64,000 bases of DNA, taken from assembly GCF_025264685.1 (NCBI RefSeq), contig NZ_CP073721.1, forward strand, positions 5,261,001 through 5,325,000, given 5' to 3'. The translations under genes and the position numbers were made by a program. The stretch is from Dactylosporangium roseum. GTDB lineage: Bacteria; Actinomycetota; Actinomycetes; Mycobacteriales; Micromonosporaceae. This document shows positions 8,045 through 16,701 of the stretch, piece by piece; within the stretch, counting starts at the first letter, position 1; every line of letters begins with the position of its first letter. The notes beneath the pieces are model-generated. The model was not told the origin of the DNA. It saw nothing but the letters and a program-made list of their open reading frames with translations, and ran no database searches.

Positions 8045-9295
8045 TCAGCAGTTCGGCCCGACCGTGCTCATTCCGGTGTAGACGAACGCGTCGCTGACCC
8101 AGGTGCCGTCGGTCAGCTTGTCCCAGACCGCGCTGGCGCCCCAGCGGCCGGTGAGGCTGGTGCCGTTGCGCCAGCAGGAGATGGTGACTGTGGTGCCGTC
8201 GGCGACGGACCCGACGATCGGGTAGCCGGTGCCGGGTCCTGAGCGCTTGTTGATGCTCGTGTCGTCGTTGGCGTCGACGATGCCCTGGTCGAAATCGAGC
8301 GCGCCGTAGTTGTACAGCAGGCCACCGACGTCCGCGGGCTGATTGCCGGCGTTCACCACCTTGCTGCCGTGCAGCGCGGAGCCGGCATACGGCTCCGACC
8401 CGTTGAGGAACACCCACCCGCCGGCGGATCGCGTGACCCACGAGGTGTGGGCTTCGCCCTTGAGGATGGCCCAGTGGACGTGCCGATAGAGGGCGTTGCC
8501 GCCGCAGGACACGTCGGTGCCGGTGTTGCCGAGGAAGGTTCCTTCGGTGACGGACGCGCCGTTGTAGTCGACAGGCGACCACAGGTGGTAGTAGTCGGTG
8601 GTGTAGCCGCTGCCGTGGTAGACACGCACCCAGCCGCCGTACTGTCCCGAGCCGCTCCCGTCGCACATCAGATACGCGTTGCCGCCGCCGGCGGCCAGCA
8701 CACGATAGTCACCACCGTTGAGGTCGATCGAGCTGTACGGGGTGTCGGTGCCGCTCCAGCCGTGCGGCCCGCCGGTGTACCTCCAGGACTGGCCGAGCGT
8801 GAACGGCAGGCGCAGGCCGGTGTTGTACGTGGTGTCGGCCGTGGACCGCAACGTGCCGGTGGCCCGGCCCAGCACCCGGCGCTCCCCCGCGGAAACGATG
8901 GTCGCCGGCGCTCGGCGGGCCAGCGCGGTGAACTCCGTGGTGCCGTCGAGGCTCGCCTGCCAGCCGCTGCCGGTGCGGTGCGCGAGGAACATCCGCCCGA
9001 TCGGATACTGGTCGGGTCGCGCGGGTGCGGTCAGCACGGCACTGCCGAAGGCCCAGTCGCCGGCCTGGCGCTGGACACGCACCCGCGAGTGCCGCCCGGC
9101 GGCGGTTGCCTGCGCGTGGCTCACGTGCACCCGTCGCAGGATCGCGGCGGACACGGTTTCGTACAAGCTGCCCTCTGGAACGGCTGGTCGGGCGGCCGCC
9201 GACGTGCCGGCGGAGGCCACGCCGAAGAGCGCCGCAAGCAGCGTGGTCGTCGCGGCGGCGAACGCGCGCCTGGCGACGGAGGTGTACGCGAACAT
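8045..9295 (-). CDS. Secreted M23-like peptidase-fold protein with SH3-like tail
   Basis: 416 residues. A signal peptide is visible (basic start, then an Ala/Leu-rich segment to about residue 35, ASAGTSAAA). The middle (~165-310) resembles the LytM/M23 fold: SSIDLNGGDYRVLAAGGG, a DYYHLWSP segment, then RHVHWAIL. The usual first zinc His before the Asp (HxxxD) is replaced (SSIDL), so catalytic activity is doubtful although the late HxH (HVH) is present. The C-terminal ~90 residues (DTSINKRSGPGTGYPIVGSVADG) look like a bacterial SH3 domain that binds cell wall. The ATG has a GAGGAG site, and a hairpin terminator follows. Likely cell-wall acting or wall-binding. Confidence 0.75.
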   Translation of the reverse strand: MFAYTSVARRAFAAATTTLLAALFGVASAGTSAAARPAVPEGSLYETVSAAILRRVHVSHAQATAAGRHSRVRVQRQAGDWAFGSAVLTAPARPDQYPIGRMFLAHRTGSGWQASLDGTTEFTALARRAPATIVSAGERRVLGRATGTLRSTADTTYNTGLRLPFTLGQSWRYTGGPHGWSGTDTPYSSIDLNGGDYRVLAAGGGNAYLMCDGSGSGQYGGWVRVYHGSGYTTDYYHLWSPVDYNGASVTEGTFLGNTGTDVSCGGNALYRHVHWAILKGEAHTSWVTRSAGGWVFLNGSEPYAGSALHGSKVVNAGNQPADVGGLLYNYGALDFDQGIVDANDDTSINKRSGPGTGYPIVGSVADGTTVTISCWRNGTSLTGRWGASAVWDKLTDGTWVSDAFVYTGMSTVGPNC

Positions 9296-9512
9296 GGCTT
9301 GCTCCTCACGTATCGACGAATGGGAATCCGAGCAGAACCACGTCCGTCAATGTATGGCAAGACTCCAATCGCAGGTAGCCGAAGCAGCCGGGTTCACCCG
9401 AATGTGGACGTCGGGTCGGGTCGCGCTCGACTCACTGGTCCCCATCCGCGGGATGTGGCTGCTCATGCCCGCGCTGCGCAGCCCCGGGCCGGGCGGGCGC
9501 TGTCGCCGCGGG

Positions 9513-10358
9513 TCAGTCGTAGGTGTAGAAGCCGCGGCCGCTCTTGCGGCCCAGCAGTCCCGCGTCGACCATGCGGGCGAGCAGCGGCGGGGCGGCGTAG
9601 AGAGGCTCCTTGAACTCGTCATAGAGCGAGTCGGCGACCGCCTTGGTGGTGTCCAGTCCGATCAGGTCCGCGAGCGCGAGGGGGCCTTGGGGGTGCGCCG
9701 CGCCCAGCACCAGTCCCTGGTCGATGTCCTTGGCCGTCGCGAAGCCGGACTCCAGCATCCGGATCGCCGAGAGCACAAACGGGATCAGCAAGGCATTGAC
9801 CACGAACCCGGCGCGGTCCTGGCAGTCGATCGCCGTCTTGCCCAGGCGTCCCTCGACGAGAGCCCGCGCCCGTTCGGTGGTGTCGGCCGAGGTGAGGAGG
9901 CTGGGGACCAGCTCGACCAGACGTAGCACAGGCACGGGGTTGAAGAAGTGCACGCCGATGACGTTCTGGGGCCGCGAGGTGGCCACGCCGAGCTTCATGA
10001 TCGGGATGGACGACGTGTTCGACGCGAAGATCGCGGTGGGCGAGACCACGATCTTGTCGAGTTTGCGGAATAGGTCGGTCTTGGCCGCCTCGTCCTCGAC
10101 GATCGCCTCGACGACGATGTCGCGGTCGGCGAGGGCCTCGAGTTCGGCGGCGACGCGGAGCCGGCCGAGCACCTCCGATGCCGACTCGATCCGGCCTTTG
10201 GCCTCGGCCCGCTCCAGCGACTTCGCCACGCGCGCGCGACCGGCCGCCGCTGCCGCCTCATTGGACTCGGCCACCACGACATCCAGGCCCGCGCGGGAGC
10301 ACACCTCCGCGATCCCGGCCCCCATCAGACCGCATCCGACCACTCCGACTCGTTCCAT
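9513..10358 (-). CDS. 3-hydroxybutyryl-CoA / 3-hydroxyacyl-CoA dehydrogenase
   Basis: 281 residues, typical of the single-function short FadB2/Hbd type. NAD-binding motif GVVGCGLMGAGIAE is at residues 4-17; SNTSSIPI (~117-124) and HFFNPVPVLRLVEL (~138-151) carry the catalytic Ser/His region, and the C-terminal helical domain ends GLLGRKSGRGFYTYD. It oxidises (S)-3-hydroxyacyl-CoA to the ketoacyl-CoA. The ATG at 10358 has GAGGGTGG upstream. It stands alone as a monocistronic gene, with a tandem operator-like site in its promoter region, so it is probably controlled by a regulator encoded elsewhere. Confidence 0.92.
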   Translation of the reverse strand: MERVGVVGCGLMGAGIAEVCSRAGLDVVVAESNEAAAAAGRARVAKSLERAEAKGRIESASEVLGRLRVAAELEALADRDIVVEAIVEDEAAKTDLFRKLDKIVVSPTAIFASNTSSIPIMKLGVATSRPQNVIGVHFFNPVPVLRLVELVPSLLTSADTTERARALVEGRLGKTAIDCQDRAGFVVNALLIPFVLSAIRMLESGFATAKDIDQGLVLGAAHPQGPLALADLIGLDTTKAVADSLYDEFKEPLYAAPPLLARMVDAGLLGRKSGRGFYTYD

Positions 10359-10392
10359 GACGCCACCCTCTCCGGTCTTGCCGTACACCCGC

Positions 10393-10424
10393 ACTCAGTT
10401 CCGTCAGTACGGTACTCAGTACCG
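10393..10424. promoter_or_regulatory. Tandem operator-like repeats upstream of the hydroxyacyl-CoA dehydrogenase
   Basis: Two direct repeats, ACTCAGTTCCG (10393-10403) and ACTCAGTACCG (10414-10424), are spaced 21 bases apart, two helical turns. The second is part of the perfect palindrome CGGTACT-C-AGTACCG (10410-10424). The pattern fits a TetR-type repressor site 35-66 bases before the start of the gene at 9513-10358. No TetR gene is next to it. Confidence 0.6.
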
Positions 10425-10557
10425 AAGGTGGCTTCAAGGTGCCTCGATGACGGGATGCCGGTGCCCGACGGGGATTTCCTCGGGCGCATCGACCCGGTGG
10501 TCAGCATCTCCGGGCAGCTCGTTTCCCTCACCGAGATCCGCGACCCTGAGCCAACCG

Positions 10558-11253
10558 TCAGACGATGGCACGGAAGCGGCGCTCGGGCCGTCCGGTGCTG
10601 CCGTAGCGGGAACGAACCTCCGCCGCGCCGGTGGTGGCCAGGTGCTGCAGGTAGCGGCGCGCGCTGGCCCGGGAGATGCCGATCGATTCGGCGCACTCGG
10701 CGGCGGAGAGCCCGTTGCCACCGGCGCTGCGCAGCGCGTTGCGAACCAGTTCGATGGTTTCCGCGGTGATGCCTTTCGGCATCCCGCTCGGTGCCGCACC
10801 GCCGGTCCGACGGGCGAAGAACCGGTCGATATCCTCCTGGCGCGCCTCCTCCCGCCGGCTCTCGGTGAGGTCGCCCAGGCTGCGATGCCACTCCGCGTAC
10901 TGTTCGAGCCGTTCCCGCAGGTCCTGGTAGCGGAAGGGTTTGATCAGGTAGCTGACCACCCCGCCGCGCAGCGCCTGTTTGACCGATTCCGCGTCCCGGG
11001 CGGCGCTGACCACGATGACGTCCACGCCCGTCGCCGCGTGAGCACGCAGTTGCTGAATGACCTCCAACCCGGTCATGTCGGGCAGGTAGATGTCGAGCAG
11101 GACGAGGTCCGGACGCAGCCGCACCACCGACTCGATCGCCTCGGCGCCGGTGTGCGCGGTCCCCACCACCTCGTACTCCGGCGTGCGCTCGACGAAGCCG
11201 CTGTGCACCCGCGCCACCATGAAGTCGTCGTCCACCACCAGGACCCGGATCAT
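10558..11253 (-). CDS. CitB/DcuR-type response regulator
   Basis: 231 residues: receiver domain at ~1-120 (acidic VVDDD at 7-10, phosphoacceptor D54 in LLDIYLPD, Lys in YLIKPF) and a C-terminal helix-turn-helix region (~165-225, GLSAAECAESIGISRASARRYL) of the CitB/DpiA family. It is translationally coupled to the kinase gene (TCAT/ATGA overlap at 11250-11253). The pair is divergent from the tctCBA operon, so by analogy with CitAB and TctDE systems it probably senses an external di- or tricarboxylate and activates the transporter. Confidence 0.9.
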   Translation of the reverse strand: MIRVLVVDDDFMVARVHSGFVERTPEYEVVGTAHTGAEAIESVVRLRPDLVLLDIYLPDMTGLEVIQQLRAHAATGVDVIVVSAARDAESVKQALRGGVVSYLIKPFRYQDLRERLEQYAEWHRSLGDLTESRREEARQEDIDRFFARRTGGAAPSGMPKGITAETIELVRNALRSAGGNGLSAAECAESIGISRASARRYLQHLATTGAAEVRSRYGSTGRPERRFRAIV

Positions 11254-12890
11254 GACGCGGTACCCGCGTACTTCGGCAGCCGGGCGACGAACACGGCGCC
11301 GCCGTCGTTGGCGACGCGCACGTCGCCGTCGCGGCGCAGGCAGACGAGGCGTACCAGAGCCAGGCCGATGCCCCGTGGCCGGCCGGGGTCACCAGCTTTG
11401 GTGGAGAACCCACGCTCGAAAACGTCTTCGGCGAGTTCCGGGGACACGCCCGGTCCGCAGTCACGGACCGTCACCACAACCTCCTCGTCTGCCTCACGCA
11501 CCTCAACCTCCGCCCAGCCGGGCATGCCGGCACCGAGGGCGTCCAGGGCGTTGTCCACCAGGTTGCCGACCACCGTCGCAACATCTGCCGATAACCGTTC
11601 ATCGATGTGTCCCAGGCTCGACGTGGGCGCTATCCGTAACTCGATGCCCTGCTCCGCCGCGACGCTGCCCTTCGCCACGAGCAGCGCGGCGACGGCCGGG
11701 TCGGCGATGCGGGAGGTGACGCTCCCGGTCAGCTCGGCGTGGCGCGCGGTGATGCGGTGGATGTACCCGGTCACCTCCCCGTACTCGCCGAGTTCCACGA
11801 GGCCGGAGATGGTGTGCAGCCGGTTGCTGAACTCGTGGGCCTGCGCGCGCAGGGCGTCGGTGGCCTGCTGGACCGCGTCCAGCTTGTGTTGCAGTGTGAT
11901 CAGCTCGGTCCGATCACGCAGCGTGGTCACCGAGCCGAGCGGGCGGCCCCGGCTGGTGACCGGCATCCGGTTGAGGATCAGGACCCGGTCGCCGACCGGC
12001 ACGGCCAGGTCGGACCCGCCGGTCTTGCCGGACAGCACGTCCAGCAACGGAACGCCGAGTTTCAGCTCACGCAGCGTGCGTCCGACAGCATCCGGGGAGA
12101 GGTCCAGCAGCGAGATCGCCTCGTCGTTGATGAGTGTCACCGTCTGTTGCCGGTCCAGCGCGATCACGCCTTCCTTGATGCCGTGGAGCAGCGCGTCGCG
12201 GTGCTCCACGAGACCGGTGATCTCGATCGGCTCCAGTCCGAGGGTCTGGCGCTTGACCCGCCGGGCGACCAGCAGGGAGCCGAGCACGCCGAGCGCGCTC
12301 GCGATGCCGAGATAGGTCAACAGGTTCGGCATCGCCGATCGAAGATCGTCGAGCAGGGACGGCTGCCGCCGGCTGACCACCACCACTCCGACCACCTCGC
12401 CGAGGCTCTGCGGGTTGTCGCTGAGCACCGGCACCTGGGCCGCGACGAACTTCTCGCCGTCGTGCTCCGCCTCGCCGACCCAGCCGCGGCGCGAGACGAG
12501 TGAGCTCTCCGGCAGGTCGAGCGGCTTGGCGAGCTGATCCGGGTCCGGGGACGCGATGACGATGCCGTCGGAGCCGACCACGATCACCGACGTGGACCCG
12601 GAGACGCTGCGGGTGTTCTCGGCGACCGTACGGATGTACACCGTCTGGTCGGCGGTCGTACGGTAATCGAGTTCACCCCGGCCTAACAAGCGCTGGTTCT
12701 CCAATGCTTCGCGCAGGCTGGTCGAGGCCGCCATCGCTTCGGCCACCGATCGGGCGGTGCGCCCCTCCGTCCGGGAGAAGTCCGCCTTGGATTGTGCCAG
12801 CGAGACGGCCGCCACGCCGATCAGCACCATACAGACGATGCCGAGCTGCAGGGCGAGCAGTTGGCCGGCGAGTGAGATCCTGGGCCGCAC
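11250..12890 (-). CDS. CitA/DcuS-type sensor histidine kinase
   Basis: 546 residues. Transmembrane helices at about 11-32 and 188-208 enclose a ~150-residue extracytoplasmic sensor (PDC/Cache-like, with VIVVGSDGIVIASPDPDQLAKP); a cytoplasmic PAS domain follows (~215-320), then the H-box HEFSNRLHTISGLVELG and an ATPase domain with N box LVDNALDAL and G boxes DCGPGV and RGIGLALV. This arrangement is that of CitA/DcuS carboxylate sensors. Start chosen at GTG 12890 because GGAGGAGG lies 8 bases upstream; the frame stays open further upstream but without a membrane start. The promoter region (12891-13029) is shared with the divergent tctC. Confidence 0.92.
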   Translation of the reverse strand: MRPRISLAGQLLALQLGIVCMVLIGVAAVSLAQSKADFSRTEGRTARSVAEAMAASTSLREALENQRLLGRGELDYRTTADQTVYIRTVAENTRSVSGSTSVIVVGSDGIVIASPDPDQLAKPLDLPESSLVSRRGWVGEAEHDGEKFVAAQVPVLSDNPQSLGEVVGVVVVSRRQPSLLDDLRSAMPNLLTYLGIASALGVLGSLLVARRVKRQTLGLEPIEITGLVEHRDALLHGIKEGVIALDRQQTVTLINDEAISLLDLSPDAVGRTLRELKLGVPLLDVLSGKTGGSDLAVPVGDRVLILNRMPVTSRGRPLGSVTTLRDRTELITLQHKLDAVQQATDALRAQAHEFSNRLHTISGLVELGEYGEVTGYIHRITARHAELTGSVTSRIADPAVAALLVAKGSVAAEQGIELRIAPTSSLGHIDERLSADVATVVGNLVDNALDALGAGMPGWAEVEVREADEEVVVTVRDCGPGVSPELAEDVFERGFSTKAGDPGRPRGIGLALVRLVCLRRDGDVRVANDGGAVFVARLPKYAGTAS

Positions 12891-13029
12891 GTTTGCTACC
12901 TCCTCCGCGGTGTCGTGAGCACAAAGGCCAATATTTTCTTTGCGCTCGCAAACGTGACAGCGGTCATATGGCCCTCGCATCATCGCACCGTCATTCCAAC
13001 GACACACCCCTGACCCCGGAAGGAAACAT

Positions 13030-14037
13030 ATGCGCATGCGACCACGGCTTCGCGCCATAGCAGCAGTGGCAGTTCTGAGCCTGGGACTTTCGATCACCGG
13101 ATGCGGCGCGAGCGCCGACGACAAGACCGGCGGCAGCGCTGACAGCGGACCGGTCACCGGGCTGCGAATCATGGTGCCGAACAGCCCCGGCAGTGGCTAC
13201 GACACGACCGCCCGCACCGCGTCGAAGGCCATGGAGGACGCCAACCTCGCCCGCAGCATCGAAGTGTTCAACCTCGCCGGGGCCGGCGGAACGGTCGGGT
13301 TGCAGCGCCTGGTGAACGAAAAGGGCAACGGCGACATGATCATGCAGATGGGCCTGGGCGTCGTCGGCGCCGTCTACACCAACAAGTCGAAGGCCACGCT
13401 GCAGGAGACGACCCCGATCGCCAAGCTGATCGAGGAGTCCGAGGCGATCGTGGTGCCGAAGAACTCGCCGTACAAGACCCTGCAGGACCTGCTGACGGCG
13501 TGGAAGGCGGACCCGCACAAGGTGCCGGTCGGCGGCGCCTCGAACAAGGGCGGCCCGGACCACCTCACGCCGATGCTGCTGGCCAAGGCCGTCGGCGTCG
13601 CGCCGAAGGACGTGAACTACGTCAGCTACGACGGCGGCGGCGAACTGCTCGCCGGCATCCTCGGCAACAAGATCGCCTTCGGTGCCACCGGCATCGGTGA
13701 GGTCGCCGAGCAGGCCAAGGCCGGCGAGGTGCGGATCCTCGCGGTGACCACCGCCGCGCGGGTCGCGGGCGTCGACGCGCCGACCCTCAAGGAGCAGGGC
13801 GTGGACCTGGTCTTCACCAACTGGCGCGGGCTCGTGGCTCCGCCCGGGATCTCCGACGAGAAGAAGAAGCAACTGGTCGACCTGGTCACCAAGATGCACG
13901 ACTCGAAGCAGTGGAAGGACGCCTTGGCCGCGAAGGGCTGGACCGACGCGTTCGTCGCCGGTGACGCTTTCGCAACGTTCCTGAAGAGCGAGAACGACCG
14001 GGTCGCCGGGGTGTTGGGCGAGTTGGGCCTGGCGTGA
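13030..14037 (+). CDS. tctC: Tripartite tricarboxylate transporter substrate-binding lipoprotein
   Basis: 335 residues, TctC (Bug) family. Lipoprotein signal with lipobox LSITGC (Cys ~26), then the first binding motif VPNSPGSGYDTTAR and NLAGAGGTVGL, typical of the periplasmic/extracytoplasmic receptor that holds a carboxylate through two bridging water motifs. It delivers the substrate to TctA/TctB. GAAGGA ribosome site before the ATG. First gene of tctC-tctB-tctA-uspA; its stop overlaps the GTG of tctB. A close paralogue lies at 23399-24403, including a similar leader. Confidence 0.93.
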   Translation: MRMRPRLRAIAAVAVLSLGLSITGCGASADDKTGGSADSGPVTGLRIMVPNSPGSGYDTTARTASKAMEDANLARSIEVFNLAGAGGTVGLQRLVNEKGNGDMIMQMGLGVVGAVYTNKSKATLQETTPIAKLIEESEAIVVPKNSPYKTLQDLLTAWKADPHKVPVGGASNKGGPDHLTPMLLAKAVGVAPKDVNYVSYDGGGELLAGILGNKIAFGATGIGEVAEQAKAGEVRILAVTTAARVAGVDAPTLKEQGVDLVFTNWRGLVAPPGISDEKKKQLVDLVTKMHDSKQWKDALAAKGWTDAFVAGDAFATFLKSENDRVAGVLGELGLA

Positions 14038-14540
14038 TCACGCGGACTATTCGCTGGGGGCAGGGCCGCTCCGAGATCGGTGTGGCCCTGTTCCTCCTCG
14101 TCCTGGGCATTCTCATGCTCATCGACGCGGCCCGGATCCGGTCGGGGCTGGGTGTGCAGGGACCGGTCGGGCCCAAGGCCATACCGACGGTCATCGGCAT
14201 CCTGCTCGTGACCAACGCGGTCCTGCTGGCGTGGGACGTCATGCGCGGCGGGCGGGGTGAGCCGGACGTCGGCGAGGACGTCGACCTGTCGCAGGGCACC
14301 GACCGGCGGGCCATGCTCCTGCTCGCGGCCTCGTTCATGGCCAACATCGCCCTCATCGAGCGGGCCGGCTGGCCAATCTCCGGCGCCGTGCTGTTCTACG
14401 GCTGCGCGTACGCGCTCGGCAGCCGGCACTACATCCGCGACGCGATCATCGCCGTCGCCCTGTCGGTCGGTACCTGGTACCTGTTCGCCGTCGGGCTCGG
14501 CATCGGGCTGCCGGTCGGCATCTTGAAGGGAATCCTCTGA
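14034..14540 (+). CDS. tctB: Tripartite tricarboxylate transporter small membrane subunit
   Basis: 168 residues with four predicted transmembrane segments (about 16-34, 50-67, 95-120 and 132-160), as in the TctB family. Starts with GTG overlapping the tctC stop and ends directly against the tctA ATG, so the three subunits are translated together. Confidence 0.9.
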   Translation: MITRTIRWGQGRSEIGVALFLLVLGILMLIDAARIRSGLGVQGPVGPKAIPTVIGILLVTNAVLLAWDVMRGGRGEPDVGEDVDLSQGTDRRAMLLLAASFMANIALIERAGWPISGAVLFYGCAYALGSRHYIRDAIIAVALSVGTWYLFAVGLGIGLPVGILKGIL

Positions 14541-16178
14541 ATGGGCGGGCTGAGCGACCTCATCGGCGGTTTCAGCACCGCGCTGACGCCCGCCAACCTG
14601 CTCTACGCGTTCATCGGCGTGCTGCTGGGCACCGCGATCGGCGTGCTGCCCGGCATCGGCCCGGCGATGGCGATCGCGCTGCTGTTGCCGATCACCTACG
14701 GCATCGACGATCCGGTGGCCGCGTTCATCATGTTCGCCGGCATCTACTACGGCGGCATGTACGGCGGATCCACCACCTCCATCCTGCTCAACACGCCCGG
14801 CGAGAGCGCGTCGGTGATGACCGCCATCGAGGGCAACAAGATGGCCAAGCGGGGCCGCGCGGCCCAGGCGCTGGCGACCGCGGCGATCGGGTCGTTCATC
14901 GCCGGAACGATCGGCACGCTGCTGGTGGCGCTGCTCGCCCCGACCGTCGTGCGCCTGGCCGTGCAACTGGGCGCGCCCGACATGTTCGCGATCATGGTCC
15001 TCGCCTTCTTGGCGGTGACCTCGGTGCTCGGGTCCTCGCGGGTCCGCGGCCTCGCCTCGTTGCTGCTCGGCCTCACCATTGGCCTGATCGGCATCGACCA
15101 GGTGAGCGGCCAGCAACGGCTCACCTACGACATACCGCAGTTGGCCGACGGCATCGACGTGATCGTCGTCGCGGTCGGGCTCTTCGCCGTCGGTGAGGCC
15201 CTGTGGGTGGCCGCGCACCTGCGCCATGGCACGGCCGGGATCATTCACACCGGTCGGGCCAGGATGGGGCGCGAGGACTGGGCACGGTCCTGGAAGCCGT
15301 GGCTGCGGGGCACCGCGATCGGCTTCCCGTTCGGCGCGGTGCCGGCCGGCGGCGCGGAGCTGCCGACCTTCCTGTCGTACGTGACGGAGAAGCGGTTCTC
15401 GAAGCGCCCGGAGGAGTTCGGCCACGGCGCCATCGAGGGCGTGGCCGGGCCGGAGGCGACCAACAACGCCTCGGCCGCCGGCGGGCTGGTGCCCCTGCTC
15501 ACCCTCGGCCTGCCGACCACCGCGACGGCGGCCGTGCTGCTGGCGGCCTTCCAGCAGTACGGCATCCAGCCCGGTCCGCTGTTGCTGTCGAACGAACCGG
15601 AACTGGTCTGGGGGCTGCTCGCCAGCCTCCTGATCGGCAACGCCATGCTGCTGGTGCTCAACCTGCCGCTGGCGCCGATGTGGGCCAGGCTGCTGCGCAT
15701 CCCGCGGCCGTACCTGTACGCGGGCATCCTCTTCTTCGCCAGCCTCGGCGCCTACGCGGTGAACGCGTCCACCTTCGACCTGATGGTGCTGTTCGTCATC
15801 GGCGTTATCGGCTTCGCGATGCGTCGCTTCGGGTTGCCGGTGATGCCGGCGATCATCGGTGTCATCCTCGGGCCACGCGCCGAGGTGCAGATGCGCCGCG
15901 CGCTGCAGATCAGCGACGGCGAGATCAGCGGGCTGTTCAACACCACGTTCGCCGTCACGGTCTACGGGATCGTCGGGCTGCTGATCCTGTGGCCGCTGAT
16001 CAACCGTTTCGTCATCCGGCGGCGGAACCGGCCGGTACCAGTCACCGGATCCGACCCGGCCACGGCGGAGGAACCGGCGACGGAGACCGGTGCGGCGTTG
16101 CGCCGGTCGGCGGGCGCCCCGGACCACACCGCCACGGCCGAACGGGAAGACCACCACAACGCGAGGGAGGACTCGTGA
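14541..16178 (+). CDS. tctA: Tripartite tricarboxylate transporter large permease
   Basis: 545 residues, ~12 transmembrane helices. Family motifs are clear: GVLPGIGPAMAIALLLP (34-50) and GGMYGGSTTSILLNTPGE (71-88), repeated in the second half as AASAGGLVPLLTLGLPTTATAA-like sequence (the GLPTTATAAVLLAAF segment). It moves the substrate using an ion gradient. The C-terminal ~45 residues after the last helix are hydrophilic and Ala/Pro/Thr-rich. Its stop overlaps the GTG of the next gene (uspA). Confidence 0.95.
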   Translation: MGGLSDLIGGFSTALTPANLLYAFIGVLLGTAIGVLPGIGPAMAIALLLPITYGIDDPVAAFIMFAGIYYGGMYGGSTTSILLNTPGESASVMTAIEGNKMAKRGRAAQALATAAIGSFIAGTIGTLLVALLAPTVVRLAVQLGAPDMFAIMVLAFLAVTSVLGSSRVRGLASLLLGLTIGLIGIDQVSGQQRLTYDIPQLADGIDVIVVAVGLFAVGEALWVAAHLRHGTAGIIHTGRARMGREDWARSWKPWLRGTAIGFPFGAVPAGGAELPTFLSYVTEKRFSKRPEEFGHGAIEGVAGPEATNNASAAGGLVPLLTLGLPTTATAAVLLAAFQQYGIQPGPLLLSNEPELVWGLLASLLIGNAMLLVLNLPLAPMWARLLRIPRPYLYAGILFFASLGAYAVNASTFDLMVLFVIGVIGFAMRRFGLPVMPAIIGVILGPRAEVQMRRALQISDGEISGLFNTTFAVTVYGIVGLLILWPLINRFVIRRRNRPVPVTGSDPATAEEPATETGAALRRSAGAPDHTATAEREDHHNAREDS

Positions 16179-16579
16179 CGATCATCGTCGGCTACGTACC
16201 CAGCCCGGAGGGCAGGGCCGCCCTGCGGCACGGGATCGCCGAGGCGACGCTGCGCGGCGAGACCATCCTGGTCATCAACGCCTCCCGGGGCGACGCGTAC
16301 GCCGACCCCCGTTTCGCGCTGACGGAGGAGCTGGACCGGGTCCGCGCCGAACTCGCCGGCACGGGCGTGCCCTTCGAAGTGCGCCAGGTCGTGCGCGGGC
16401 TGGACTCGGCCGAAGAGGTGATCAAGGCGGCGGAGGCCACGGGCGCGCCCCTCATCGTCATCGGCCTGCGGCACCGCACACCGGTCGGCAAGCTCATCAT
16501 GGGCAGCACCGCACAGCAGATCCTGCTCGACGCGCCGTGCCCGGTGCTCGCGGTCAAGGCCGACCCGGCCGACGCATGA
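16175..16579 (+). CDS. Universal stress protein (UspA family) coupled to the transporter
   Basis: 134 residues, single UspA domain: starts TIIVGYVPSPEGRAALRHGI and ends with the ATP-binding pattern IVIGLRHRTPVGKLIMGS (G-2x-G-9x-G-S/T) and APCPVLAVK. The GTG overlaps the tctA stop by four bases and GAGGGAGG precedes it, so it is translationally coupled to the permease. A UspA tied to a binding-protein-dependent secondary transporter recalls TeaD of the TRAP ectoine transporter TeaABC, which tunes transport; a similar regulatory role here is inference. Confidence 0.92.
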   Translation: MTIIVGYVPSPEGRAALRHGIAEATLRGETILVINASRGDAYADPRFALTEELDRVRAELAGTGVPFEVRQVVRGLDSAEEVIKAAEATGAPLIVIGLRHRTPVGKLIMGSTAQQILLDAPCPVLAVKADPADA

Positions 16580-16621
16580 GGGCCCGCCGTTCTCACCGAG
16601 CGTCTGAACCGGGAGCGTACA

Positions 16622-16635
16622 TGTAGACTTGTATG
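16622..16635. promoter_or_regulatory. Proposed GntR operator, gntR leader
   Basis: The 14-mer read on the minus strand, CATACAAGTCTACA, matches 12 of 14 bases of CATACATGTATACA at 21311-21324 in the aconitase/rraA divergent promoter. The TGTA...TACA dyad is typical of FCD-type GntR regulators. The site lies 66 bases before the chosen gntR start, consistent with autoregulation. Confidence 0.6.
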
Positions 16636-16701
16636 CCGACCCGGACGGACGTCCGGGGCCTCGGCCAGCGGTGCGCGGCCGCAGGTGGCGGTCCGGAGGA
16701 A

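Noticed and set aside
13626..16157. A leftward ~840-codon frame opposite tctC-tctB-tctA
   Set aside because: Gln/Arg/Asp/Gly-rich low-complexity antisense of well-supported genes.
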